From Entomortierella parvispora (Eukaryota > Mortierellomycota > Mortierellomycetes > Mortierellales > Mortierellaceae), in assembly GCA_963573315.1 (NCBI GenBank), contig OY752141.1, positions 3,906,001 to 3,970,000 of the forward strand: a DNA stretch of 64,000 nucleotides, in the 5' to 3' direction. The translations under genes and the position numbers were made by a program. The notes under the pieces are model-generated. The model made no database searches and was not told the origin of the DNA. It saw nothing but the letters and a program-made list of their open reading frames with translations. How positions within the stretch are numbered: position 1 is the stretch's first letter; each line of letters opens with the position of its first letter. Shown piece by piece: positions 34,201-46,100 of this stretch.

Positions 34201-36719
34201 TCCGAGAGAAGACTTCCTCCAGGTGGTCAGCCTCTGGGCCTCAGCGTCCGTATGAGAAGCGAACGTGCGAGATTTAGACAGACCGCCCAACATGGCATGG
34301 GTAAGCAACACAACCATAGTTGGACGTCCAGGATACTCCCAGTACTGACGAACAAATGCGAGCTCTTGTTCGAAAATGGAGATCAGGTAGTCATTGTCGC
34401 TAGTCAAATAAAACTCCTCGTTGTCCATGAAATGGGGCGTGAACGCGTAAAGGTGGCCCTGGACTCGATATAAACGCGATGTTCCAAGGGATCCAACTGG
34501 TCGTTTGGGTCGACCGGAAAGGCCCAACTTTGAGTTCCTGCCCAAGGCTCCATAAACTTCCTTGAGTCCTTGCGGGTGACTGACAGTGATGGGATGGACC
34601 TGGTCCATCGTCTGAGTCTCTAGACCGTACATGTTGAGCATGCTTTGAAGGTTGGTGTCTTCGGCCAAGAGAACGACTTGAACAACTGTGTCGTTTGACT
34701 GGGTCTTGCGAGCGTTGAATCGTCGGCCCAGAGGATCGATCTCGGCCACGCTAAGAAGATTCTCGTAGATGAGGTTTCCAAGGGTGTGAAGAGAGTTTGC
34801 CCAGACCAGAGGCAAGTTGTCATTGGCCACACGTGCCTGTGAATGGTTGTTTTTCTTCTCGGCATCTACTAGATGGCTGGGTACATAGTAAAGCTCTGGG
34901 ATAAGCGGAATATGTTCTGGAAGTTTCCCTTCGCTGTTGCTAGCTGGAGTGGAGAATCCAGGGGAAGTCGGTGTCTTTGGACTGCGTCCACCATCACTCT
35001 CGGACATATTGTCGGCAATGTATTGACCAAAATCGATCAAAGTGGCGGAATCAATGATCAAGGGCTCCAGCTTGGCTCGGTATTCTTCGACCTGATCTTC
35101 ATTCTCGCTGAAAAGCCCATCAAGAATAAAGTACGTAAAGAACAACGGCCACTCGCACTCAATGTTCTCAAAGATCTTGAGTTCTTGTGCATCGTAATGA
35201 AGGCGCGAGGTGTCTAATTCAAAGGAGAGGTCGCAGAGTCAGAAACAATCCTTAAAATGAACCCCTCTCCTGAAGAGTTATTTACGAGGAAAAGTGTCTT
35301 ACTTTCAAGAACAGTTTGATGCCCATCGCGTAGGAATCGCTTGCATCCATATTTGCCTCCAAGCTTTTCCACAATCTCATCTCGTGTGCTCTTGACTAGC
35401 TTGGCATCTCCGACGGCAAACGCTGGGAATCCGATTACAGAGAGCAAAGCGGCATCAATCTCCTTTGAGTTGGATTCTCTTGGTAGTGCCGAGTGGAGGG
35501 TGGTGTAGTTGCGAGTGATTTCATCTGGCAAAACGTGGATCACCTAGAAAGACCTGCATGAGAAGCGGTCTCAGAACTTGATCCATGTTCATGGGCTTAA
35601 CGAACTTACTGAGCTAGCGCCACCTCGAGATCCAAAGAGATTGATTCCGTTGATGGCCTGCAGTGCAGCCACAGCCATGCCGATGGAGGAAGAATTCAGC
35701 TCTGGTTCGCCATGGTTGATTTTGTTGCCTCTCTCCCAGATGCCATAGTCCGGAGTGCGATATGCTCGTTCGATGTAAAAGACCAGGTTTTGGATGAAGT
35801 CAACCTCATCGGTGGTGTAGATGATCAACATCCCAGAGGCTGTCATCTGAGCCAAGGCCAACAAGAAAATCGACGTCGCGTCAATCTGCAAGTGACCCCA
35901 TTCAGAGTCGCCCACGACTGTGTCACCTGTCGCAGTGTTGTATTTCGCATGAAGGCAATCGTTCAGCCCCTGAGTACGCTTGAACTGTTCGATCTTGGGG
36001 GCCTGGCGCATCATGCAAAAAAGCAATCCTCGCATCAGCTTGACCACCGCATGCTCGAGTTCGTCTATTTTTGTTGCATTGTTTTCGGGACAGAAGGGCA
36101 GCTTCATCGGATCAGTGTTTGCGCTTCGCCTCTGAACGTGTTGTCATGACTGCAATCTTTGCCAGAGACAAGGCTCACAGTGCACAAGGGTGGAAATGAC
36201 GACACGGGGTTTTTCTTCTCCAATGTTGGGGAGGCGAAGTGGTGGTCGATGCACGTTGTCGCTCTGGGGATACGACGGCGCATTCTTATCAGCGATCCAC
36301 TCTGAAGCAGATAAGAAAAATAAAAATATGAAATGGCCCCCCATGCGCCTGCCTCTTGATCACCACGGCCATTCTTTGTGACAGCACTTTGAACTTACAA
36401 GAACGCCCCTCATCATCGTCGATACGGCGATACGCAAGTGCAAGACCGAAGACAGCCATGATCGAGTACACATTATCGCTAAAGGCACCGATTGAGTGAA
36501 GAGAGTCAGGAGTTTTGCTTCTACAACTCGGGAACCAACTACGAATACTTCGATTTCCTACCGAACCCAAGCGTCTCGATAGTCTCCGTGAGTGGTCACG
36601 GCGACCGAGGCGGGGATCAAGCCGGTGGTTGCATTCTGGCGGTTGAGGATCACAGCATTGACGGAACGATAATAGAAATCGAGTCTCTTTCTCACGCTAG
36701 CCTGAGAATGGTACTGCAT
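31289..36719 (-). CDS. Phosphorylase kinase alpha/beta-type regulatory subunit
   Basis: Large regulatory subunit of the kind that, in animals, controls the kinase activating glycogen phosphorylase. Seven exons on the minus strand: 36719-36562, 36478-36399, 36064-35610, 35543-35303, 35213-33354, 33285-32182 and 32133-31289; 1580 residues against about 1100-1240 in animals. The N-terminal glucoamylase-like (GH15-type) domain shows [35 protein letters not shown] and YGIWERG with Glu190, then INHGEPELN. Further family blocks follow: [38 protein letters not shown]-x-R-x-x-GxLGTSRLY and, near the C-terminus, [13 protein letters not shown]. Extra length comes from Ser/Thr-rich linkers in exons 5 and 6. 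No C-terminal CaaX prenylation box is present, unlike animal subunits; the protein ends YSIDLE. The catalytic gamma subunit is not in this window. Confidence 0.92.
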
Positions 36720-37469
36720 CGAGTCAAGAGACTGACAAGCGAGGAATGAGAGAGTGAATGAGAAGGTGAATGAAAGGGTGAATGAGAATGAAACACGCCA
36801 AGGGATTAAATGAATGTGAATCAGGCAAAGAGTTAAGAGACAAAGACAACGAGAAAGAGAGGAGGGGAAGGTAGGTGGGAGTGATAGAAGGAAGGAGGCC
36901 ACGATCGCAACGCGCACGCACGCACGCACCCGCTGCTGCTCTGAGCGTCGCAGCGTCCCCGTCCCCGTCCCTGAGGTAACAAATCGACGATGCCCTGTCT
37001 CCCTCGTTTGGGAAAGACGTTACCTCACTGTGGGGACCGCTCTGCTCTCCGTTGCCGCCAGGCGCGTCCTAGTCGCGTCAATTCCAACCACGGTACGGTA
37101 GCGTCATGTTTGGTGGTTCACTCTTCTTCCTCCCGTGTTCCCCTTTCCTTCCTTTGTTTCCCTGCGTGTTTGCTATCGTAACAACACCTGCCTGTCAGAA
37201 ACTCAGAAATGCGGACGACCACCCTGAACTCGATTCCCCAAGTCTCTTACTTTTCAAGCCCGGATTGGAATGAACGCGAGAGCGCGAGAGATGCGTTCCT
37301 TTGCTTCCACTACCAGGGATTCTTGACACCACCCTTTGCCCTTTTTTTTTCTGAATCCTTTTGACTTTCTCCTTCCGTCGCTAGTACCCTTCTCTTCCCC
37401 GGTCGCACGCCCCTTCCACTTCCTTCTTTCTTTCACATCTTCCTTCTTTAATTAATAAATCGCTGCCAC
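36720..37469. promoter_or_regulatory. Divergent promoter region of phosphorylase kinase subunit and chitinase
   Basis: Holds the 5' ends of two outward-facing genes. A GAATGAGA-like imperfect repeat and GA-rich tract (36745-36900) lie next to the phosphorylase-kinase gene, followed by CGCACGCACGCACG near 36910. The last 130 bp before the chitinase start are CT-rich. No reading frame with a recognisable domain. Confidence 0.4.
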
Positions 37470-39459
37470 ATGAGGCTACTCAAGACCTTGACTTTCATGG
37501 CTCTGCTGCTTCCAGCAGTGGTGCATTCTCAACGACTCATTGGATACTATGGGAAGGTACATCTAAAGTTCCCGCTGCCCCAGATCTACCTCTCTCTCTT
37601 TCTCTTTCTCTCTCTCGATCCTGCTCCCGATCACGTCGTAATCCTTCAGTACTGACTCCAGGCGTTTTTATTCAAACGGAATTCCTTGGCCACTATTTCA
37701 TTCGTAGACAGCAGGAGATTGCCCAGACTACCCTTCATTCGCGCCCAAAGATCTACCCATAGAGTTGTACACTCATCTGAACTATGCTTTCGCCTTGATC
37801 AACGACCAAGGCGTCATTGTCGTCCAAGATGCCGACAGGGATCTCCCTCTCTACAAGGAAATAAACGACCTGAAGAAGAGGAAACCAAGTCTTCGCACAT
37901 CTGTCACCATCGGTAGGACCATCTTACACTTTCTAGATTTACAATCAGGGATATGACTGTCAACAAAAGAAAAAAAAATCATGCTGACTCGTTTGTGGGA
38001 TGGATAGGTGGATGGGAGATGGACATGGCCCACTATTCAAAGATGGTCTCTACTCCTGATAACCGCCAAAAGTTTATCAGGTCTGCTATTGCGTTCGTAC
38101 GCCAACACGGGTTCGATGGTCTTGATTTTGACTGGGAATAGTACGTGTCTTTGATAGCAATCTGATCTTCAAGCCATCCAAGTTCAATGTCCCCCTCCCT
38201 TTCCCTGTAAAAACTAACATCCTGAACACGTTATCATTCGAACTCTAGCCCATCCGACAAGTTCAGAGGTGGTCATGATAATGACCCTCAGAACTTTGTC
38301 ACGTTCTTGAGGGAGATGCGCGCTGCTGCGAACGCTGAAGAACTGAAGGAGGGTCAAGACCGATTGATTTTGAGTATTGCCTTGCCCGGAGGTCCTTTCC
38401 ATGGCCGATACTTTTTAGTGCCCAAGCTGGCAGAGTATGGTAAGCAGAGAGAGCGTATCCTCTCCGCTAGTATAGAAGAGTTGATCGTACCCTGGAATCC
38501 ACTTTTTAACTGGTCATTTCTACTTTTCTTGACTTTTGCCAGTCAATTGGTTCAACATCATGGCGTACAATCTGCACGGGTAAGATTGGCACTACACCAT
38601 TCTTTTACGTCTACAAGATAATCTCTTTCGCCAATCTCACTCTTTCAAAACACCTGGCCACTTTTTTCTTTTCAATAGGCAATGGGAGCAGATGGTCTTT
38701 TGCGCCGCTCCTTTGAACGACCCAGCCCTCAACACTCCATATTGGGGCTACTCCCTTGTGGACGCTGTCGAATCCATGGCCCCCAAAACTGTCAACCCCA
38801 AGAAGTTCAATCTCGGCCTCTCCCTTTCTGGTGTCACATTCACCCTCGAGGACAAGAAGAAAACCACTCCAGGCTCACCCGCCGACGGTCCCGGAAAGCA
38901 AGGATGTCAAGAGAAGGGGGCCATGTCTTACTTTGAAGCTAAAAAGCTCGCCAACAACCTCCAAATCTCGGATGCCAAGGACCGTGCTCCCGATATCTTT
39001 CATCGTGTCGTCACACAAGCCCCTAGGATGGACGAGCTCTCAAAGTGCATGTACATGGTCGTCAACCACGATCAGTGGGTTGGTTTTGACACCCCCGAGA
39101 CCTTTGCCTACAAGGTCGAATACCTCAAGAACTATGGATTCGGAGGCGTGAGCATCTGGTCCATGGATAGCGATACCTCCAATCATGAGCTCACAAATTC
39201 AATCCACGACTCCTTGAACAAGGGATTCATACAAGATGCGTCCGATGAGGACAAAAAGGACGCGTTAACAGACCCCAAGTCTTCCACAGACAAGAAGCGC
39301 CTGGCCGATGCCACTTCCCAAGCAGATCCAAAGGCTCCACCCAAGGACATCAAGGGCAGTGAAAATTCAAAGGTCGTTAACTCAGCCTCTCGATTCATTC
39401 AGGATGACTTTTCCCTACTGGCGTTTGCCATTATGGTTTTGGCAATCTTGATTGTATAG
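37470..39459 (+). CDS. GH18 chitinase with signal peptide and GPI-type C-terminus
   Basis: Endochitinase that hydrolyses beta-1,4-GlcNAc polymers, likely for wall remodelling. Six exons: 37470-37556, 37708-37912, 38008-38140, 38249-38439, 38543-38579 and 38679-39459; 477 residues. Signal peptide 1-20 (LLLPAVVHS) precedes QRLIGYYG. The catalytic motif DGLDFDWEY places the acid Glu at residue 141. Other GH18 blocks are LNYAFAL, SVTIGGWE, VNWFNIMAYNLHG and GFGGVSIWSMD. After the domain comes a Lys/Asp/Ser-rich linker and a final hydrophobic segment (LLAFAIMVLAILIV) directly at the C-terminus. That is the form of a GPI-attachment signal, with likely sites among the Asn/Ser residues of VVNSAS. This suggests a wall- or membrane-bound enzyme rather than a freely secreted one. 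It converges on the TFIIF gene. Confidence 0.92.
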
Positions 39460-39601
39460 ATCCTTTTTGCTCCAGTTATTCGACAATATACCCATTCTGC
39501 TGTATACAATGTTCTCTTCGTTTATTGACCCAATGCTATATACAAAGGTGAATGAATGATTGGCCTGGAGAGTGGCAATGATAATGGCAAAGCAAGTCAA
39601 G

Positions 39602-39630
<29 letters not shown>
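39602..39630. repeat. 29-base A tract
   Basis: Uninterrupted run of A between the convergent chitinase and TFIIF-beta genes. No target-site duplication or reverse-transcribed copy was noticed around it, so it is probably a simple homopolymer. Confidence 0.9.
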
Positions 39631-39632
<2 letters not shown>

Positions 39633-39697
39633 TCAAAAGTGATGGCCGATCCTAGAAGTCACCTTGTTGTCGACGATTGCACTGTCCGGTGAATAAT

Positions 39698-41110
39698 TTA
39701 GACCGCAACCTCAACCATATCATCATCCTCCTCATCAAACTCCTCATCATCGTCATCGAGTGCTTCTTGCAGATCTGGATCCTCTCCAGCTGCTACACCT
39801 ACAGCCGCACGGTTAAAGGTCGTCTCCAATTCTGCACTGACCACAGCTGCAGACCGAGAAGGATTTCCAGACGATGACGAGCTACTTGCAGCGCCAGCTG
39901 CTGCCGCGGCGGCTCTTCCAGCAGCTCCAGCAGCCCCTGCGAACTCTGGCTTGAGCTGATACTTTGAGGTGTATGGACCCTTCTTAATAAAGTCGCAAAT
40001 CTCACTCAACACTTCAGCCAAGTATGACGCTGGCTGTTTGCAATACTCGACCAAACCCTTCCTGGACCAGTAAGGAAACTGCTCGAAGGCTGCGAAAAGC
40101 AGATCCATGAGCTCGTTCTTGGGCATACGTGTCGTCTTTTGATCCATTTGAACCTTGACTTTCTTTTGCTGTTATCCGTTGGTATAGAAAGGGATTTGGC
40201 TCTTGTTCAGTTTCCACATCACATAGTGAACAACGAATCTGTCAAACAATAAGAAGTAGCACTTACAATGAATCCGTTACGGATACCAACACCTGGCAAG
40301 AACATGCCTCCACGTCCTCCCGCAGGATCGGCCATATTGTCGTCTCCCAAGATCTGGACTGACCGCCCACCTTTCTTGGCGGCCTCAATGTTGCGGGATT
40401 TCATAATCTCTCGGTACTCGGCGCTGCCTGATTGTGGTGTTGCTGCGCACTCGTGCTTGATCGTTGCCATAATCGACGTTGCTTTTCCTGTGGGGAATCC
40501 TGGTGCATAGGGTGGTTTAGGGTGAGGTCCTGTAGGCTCAGTAAAGACGAACGTGTTGGTGACTTGATGGTTGTCGCCCATGTTAAGAGTATACATCTTG
40601 GGAAGATCGACTGTTAGACTGTCCGTTGGAAGGATGAGCTGGTATTGTGGAAAATCGGGATGGGGTCTAAAACAAGAGAGATGATCATCATTAGCGCCAA
40701 AAGGCTCGATATCGACCTCTTGACAAGGGAGCGAGAGATGCTCAGGCTCTCTGCTTACTTTTCAAAAATCCTGACTTTCCCGAGGTTCACGCCATCCTTG
40801 TTGACGCTTGACCACCGATCAGCCAAAAACTTTGGAATCTAATATTGAACAGGATGCACGAGACGAAAAGTCAGTTGCAAAGTTCATATTGGCCAGCCAG
40901 TCAACTTTGCCAAGATAGCCACGCCTTCAATACCTTCACCAGCCAGGCCTGGGTGTCTGCTTTGGACAGGTCCAAATCTCCGGCAACGTTTCCATCCTCA
41001 TCAACATCGTCCTCGGACTCGAGGCCTCCCTTTATATCACCATCCTCTTCAAAAAGCGCCTCAAACTCTGCAGGGCGCTTTCTTGGGTTCTTGGACTCTG
41101 AGTCGGACAT
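39698..41110 (-). CDS. TFG2: Transcription initiation factor IIF, beta subunit
   Basis: Smaller subunit of TFIIF, which binds RNA polymerase II and stabilises the preinitiation complex. Four exons on the minus strand: 41110-40934, 40838-40759, 40666-40267 and 40168-39698; 375 residues. The N-terminal dimerisation part shows LDLSKADTQAWLVKIPKFLA. The middle carries LILPTDSLTV and a typical block around KPHPDFPQYQ. The C-terminal winged-helix domain reads MPKNELMDLLFAAFEQFPYW with GLVEYCKQPASYLAEVL. An Ala/Ser-rich linker and an acidic tail (DDDDEEFDEEDDD) end the protein. Nuclear. The gene is divergent from ribosomal protein eL32. Confidence 0.92.
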
Positions 41111-42081
41111 GTGAGAAAGGAGAAGGGGATGTGTTCAAGAGGAAGGGTGAGAGGGGGATGCCCACGTGAATGAGGGGAATTCGGCCGAGTTAGCAAGGAC
41201 AGAGAGTGCAGTCAACAAGTCCGAGTTGCTTGTGCAGGTAGATAGAGTGAGAAAGAGAACGAGAGAGAGAGCTCGGCACAGCACACAAAGGAGGCAAAGA
41301 GAGTCAACAGAAAGAAACAAGACAATGCATACATGCAATGAACAAGAGGGCCTCTTTTTATCGACCGCGCTGCTGAGGACCACTTTGGTGGCTTGTCCGC
41401 TGTGATAAGAGTGGAGCGCCTCCGCCCAGCAAGAACTCCCTCTCTTTCAAATTCTTACGTATGTGATGTGTGACGTGCAAAGGAGGGAGATCAACTGCAC
41501 ATCCATCCATGACCATCGCCCATATACAAACATCCATCCGTCAACGACCTTGCACACGCTATCTATCCATCTGCCAACACTGTCAGCACCAACATCAGCA
41601 CCACCGCTGCAAATATTTTTTTCCCGATTTTTCTGGATGTCACAAGGAATCAGGATCAACCATCATCAATCTGCAAGCATGCGTACATGATCAAATCCAT
41701 GTCACCTCTGGATGCTATGCTACACCATTTAAATCAGGCGCAACATCTCGAGACGACCGAGAAAACGTTATGCAACTACACTACAGAAACTCCACCTTGC
41801 TTACAGAACATACCACAGAAGGGCAAATCATCAGATCACAGCGTCAACAGGAGGAATCTATTGTCGATTCAAAGAGAGAACAAAGGTGTCAGAGCAGGGT
41901 TCCGTGCGATCAGGATTAGAGTCATGCAATTGGGATCAGGACCACCGTGACATCACCAACATCGATCCAACCATCTCGATTCTTCAGTTTCAATCCATCA
42001 ATCATCGTGTGTTTCAGGCAAGGAAACTCATCGTTTTTGCGACTCTTTTTTTTTTTTTATCGTTTTGGTCTTGTGTAGAAA
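41111..42081. promoter_or_regulatory. Divergent promoter region of TFIIF beta and eL32
   Basis: Shared upstream region of two housekeeping genes. Short frames here are His/Ser/Thr-rich and carry no domain. A T-tract followed by TTGTGTAG|AAAATGG just before the eL32 start looks like a splice acceptor, so part of the eL32 leader may be removed as a 5' UTR intron, as is common for ribosomal protein genes. Confidence 0.4.
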
Positions 42082-42926
42082 ATGGTCACTCCTCTTAAGA
42101 AGCACACCATCGTGAAGAAGCACACCGCTACCTTCAAGCGTCACCAGTCTGACCGCTACAAGACCGTCAAGGTACAATCTAGCTCTGCAGAGGATGTCTG
42201 GACCTTATTCATGAGGGAAACTGGATTAGCAAGAAACAAAGGGATTCATGAGCAAAACTCGGACACAAGGAAAACGACTGTTCCAAACTATGTGATCCTT
42301 CCATGCATCCTGTGGATGTGCATGAAGATGTTGCACTGGACCGTGGACCGCCATCTTTGTGTGTCAACATCGACAACTTGAACCGCAGGACACTCTGGGT
42401 TTTGGATAGTCACTGAACGCCAATGAAATGGCCGAAAGTTGTTCAAGAACATCAGGAGACAGTCGTCTTCAATTATATAGGTGTCAACTCGTCTTTCTGA
42501 GTGACTCACGCAGGATCACACAGCAGGACATCAAAAAGTCTCCGATTTTCATGTTGCAGTGATAACAGGACTAACGCAGTTACCCTTTTTTCCGCATTTG
42601 TTTTATTCTCAATTCAACAGGAGTCATGGAGAAAGCCCAAGGGTATTGATAACCGTGTCCGTCGTCGTTTCAAGGGCCAGATTGCCATGCCCAAGATCGG
42701 TTACGGTAACAACAAGTTGACCCGCCACTTGATGCCCTCCGGCTTCAAGAAGTTCGTTGTCGCCAACATTGCCGAGTTGAACTTGTTGTTGATGCACAAC
42801 CGCACCTTCGCCGCCGAGATTGCCCACAACGTCTCGTCCCGCAACCGCATTGCCATTGTCGAGCGTGCCCAGCAGCTCAACATCCGCGTCACCAACGCCA
42901 ACGCTCGTGTCCGCACTGAGGCTTAA
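42082..42926 (+). CDS. RPL32: Large ribosomal subunit protein eL32
   Basis: Structural protein of the cytosolic 60S subunit. Two exons (42082-42171 and 42621-42926), 131 residues, the normal length. Recognised by [51 protein letters not shown] and [19 protein letters not shown]. Codon use is strongly biased toward C-ending codons (ATT GCC, CGT, CGC, AAC, AAG), consistent with high expression. The single coding intron is 449 bp, several times longer than typical introns here. Poly(A) signal at 43037. Confidence 0.97.
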
Positions 42927-43036
42927 ATGATGTGACCTTTTTATTCTTCTCCATTGTCGTTTTGGACCTTGAGTTTTCTTTTTTGATTTTTTTTTTTACA
43001 GATTAATCTTCTTGTGAAAAGAAAAAAAGAAAGAAA

Positions 43037-43042
43037 AATAAA
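43037..43042 (+). terminator. Poly(A) signal of eL32
   Basis: AATAAA about 110 bp past the eL32 stop, inside an A-rich stretch and before the convergent exonuclease gene. Confidence 0.5.
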
Positions 43043-43104
43043 ACGACAAAGAAAGGATGGTGCTTCTTTTTTTTATGGTGTGCTTTTCGTCATGATGGTT
43101 TTTT

Positions 43105-46100
43105 TTATTCTACAGTTTGACTGGATTCTACAATACGAAGACGATCAAATGTGTCCAGGAGACGGTAGAGACTGACATCCAGTGGTGTTTGCTGGTAGGG
43201 ATCAATGGGCTCCAGCGACGCGTTCTTGCCACCACGTTTCTTGCCAGATCCTTTAGATCCTGTCGTTGACTCTGATGTCTCGGCTTCTTTCTGCAGTTGC
43301 TGTGCTGCTGCATCATTCTGGCCTGCAGTGATGCCTTGAATCAACTCTTGTTCCGACAGTGGGGCCAGTGCAGGATCACTTTCCGCAATCTTCTTGACTT
43401 GATCCTTCTTCAATTGCACCAAGGATTTGCCCTTGCTGCTAAACATTCGGGGGCTCAGTCCTGCCGCTGGTGAAATAGATGTTGAATTCCGGGCCGACTC
43501 CTCGTCCAGACCCATCAGAGTCATATAGATACTGTGGCGATGCGCGAGCGATTTCTTCAAGCGGAGGGCTACTTTGACCTTGTCAAACAATCGGAACTGG
43601 ACCTTGGACCGCAAAGACCCCAATCGGTGCTCCGGAAAAGCAGACGCCACACTCTGGAGCGGAATCTTGATTGTGATCTCTGTCATTTGATCCGTTTCCA
43701 TCTCACAACCCGATACCGTCGTCCATGGATTAGACTTGAGGTCTTTTGACCCCGTCTTGGCACCCGTGGCAACTCCAGGGATCTCTAGAACCGAGAGCGG
43801 AATTGTGATTTCGCCCGACTTCTCCTTGAGGTACACGGGTCCCTTGATACCAAAACGAGGCACAAACACAAAGAATCCATTCTCACGAATCTCAGAGACA
43901 ATGCCCGTCTCCACAAACGGAATCTCGCTCTCATCGTCATTGTCAGCTTGTTCTTTTCCTTCTTTCTTGGCGCCATCCTTGCCTCCACTTTGAGAATTAC
44001 GAGTCTTTTGGAGAATATAGAGGGTCTGGAAGAGTTCCGTCGAGTCTTTCTGCGCAAGCTTTGATTCGCGATTCTTGTAGTTGAGGTGGTTGGCGACCTG
44101 CTCCATTTTGAGGCCATTCTTCAACAACTCGGAGGAAGACGTTGGAGAGACGGGTGGCATCTGAACATTGCCATCAGTTACGGTGGAGGCGTTCAAAGAA
44201 GGTTGTGGACTAGTACCAGAAATGCAGCTCATCAGCTGTCTATGAACAACCAAATCTGCATATCTGCGGATTGGAGACTGGTGATCAACAAGGAGGGGAC
44301 AGGAAGGGGTTAGTATCTCAAGACCGACAAGTACAGATAGGGTCGTTCATACTCAATCACTTGGGCTCCACGTACCGTAAAGTGGGTGTAAAAGTCGAGA
44401 GCAAGACCGTAATGGGCATACTCATTCACAGGCTTGGATCCTGAAGAGATATAACTGGCCTCTGACATGGCCATGGTCGCCATAGTTTTCAAAAGACGAA
44501 CAAACTCGATATCGTCCTGACTCCTGGCAGCACAGTCTCTCAACGAAGTTGCTAGTGCTAAATTTGAGCTGGTGTCGATAGAAAAGCCCTGAGGTAGCCG
44601 AAAGGTGGATGGAGACAAAAGAGTAATTAGCAAGTTGGCAAATATTGCCTCCTCAAAAAAAACAGAATGCAACATGTTGCATAGATATTGCTGCCCTTAC
44701 CCGACTCTCTGCTGCTCGGCGGAGCATCTTAAAATGACTGTCAATGGGCAAAGGATGATGACGGAGCATGGCTGATTCACGGAAGCCACCATAAATTTTC
44801 TTGGCCACGTATCCATTAGCCATGACCATGGCCTCCTCAATGATCTGGTGAACTTCAAGAGGTTGCTTGGGTAAAATATCTGAGATTCCACCATCCTCCT
44901 CCTTGAACTTGAACTTGACTTCTGAACTTTCCAGCTCCAGTCCACCATTCATCATTCTCTTTGCCTATAACATGACAAGATGAGAAACAATAGTTGTCAG
45001 TTGCGGATCAAACCCTAGAGACCCAATCGTACATCAAACTACAAAATTACCCTAATTTTGCGCATCGTCTTGGCCAACAGAACCACAGATGGCTTCAGTT
45101 TCTTGCATAGAGGTGCATCAAGGCCAGGAACAATATCCTTGCCGTTCAAAAGTCCTTGAGCTTGTTCATACTCCATCTCACACGCCGAGCGAATAACAGA
45201 TCTGCCGAACCATGTGGTAAGCACATTGGCCTCAGCGTCCATGGTCCACATCACAGACACTATATTGAACAAAGACAATGTTAGAGGACATTCCCAGACA
45301 TTGTATCAAGCAGTAAACAACGGTAAGCTTACTGGCATATCGATCAACGTGATGTCGGAGAGAGCAGAGTTGCTCACTCAGCACTTTAGGCAGCATGTCA
45401 AATCGCCTGTCAGACAGGTAGACTGTGGTACCGCGAGCGCGCGCCTCCAAGTCTGTGAGCGAGTTCTCGTGGACAAAATAACTAACATCGGCAATATGTA
45501 CTCCAAACTCAACCTGACTGTTTCCGATATCCCGAATAGAGATGGCATCGTCAATATCTTGACAATTGGGTGGATCGATACTGAAGATAGTTAGGTTTCT
45601 CAAGTCGCGACGAGACTTCAACTCTGCGGGGTCAGGTCGCCAAGGATTTTCGGGGGTATTGACTGGCATTTCTTTCAGGGATCCTTCGCTGAAACCCTGG
45701 GTCGTCTGCGAAACCGAGATCCCGTGTTCGATTAGAATAGCCGAGATTTCTGTATCCAGCTCGTGTGCTGGTCCAATGCTGCGGACGTAATGTCCGTTGG
45801 GGTATTGGGAGTGGATTGGCCAGCTGTCAATGCGGACTACAATTCTCTGGTTGGCGAGGACCTTGGCGTCGTGGTGCCGGATTCTGATTTTGGGAATTAC
45901 TGGGTTCAACGGCAATACCAAATGAAATGATCCAGAGTCCTTTTCTGATCCTTCCTGTAATGTGGCCACATAGGGCTGCCAATTTCTGGAAATCACTCCA
46001 ACAACGCGTCCCGTTGGCTTGATCTCCTTGAATCGATGTCTGCTTGAAGATTCGTCCTCTTCGTCTCCAGCGGCGTGAATCTCTTCTGGGTTGTATGAGA

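Noticed and set aside
39602-39630. Retroposon tail
   Set aside because: A 29-base A run alone, with no coding remnant, no flanking duplication and both neighbours containing introns.
42172-42620. C/D snoRNA in the eL32 intron
   Set aside because: Only near-matches to box C (ATGAAGA) and scattered CTGA were seen, with no terminal stem pairing.
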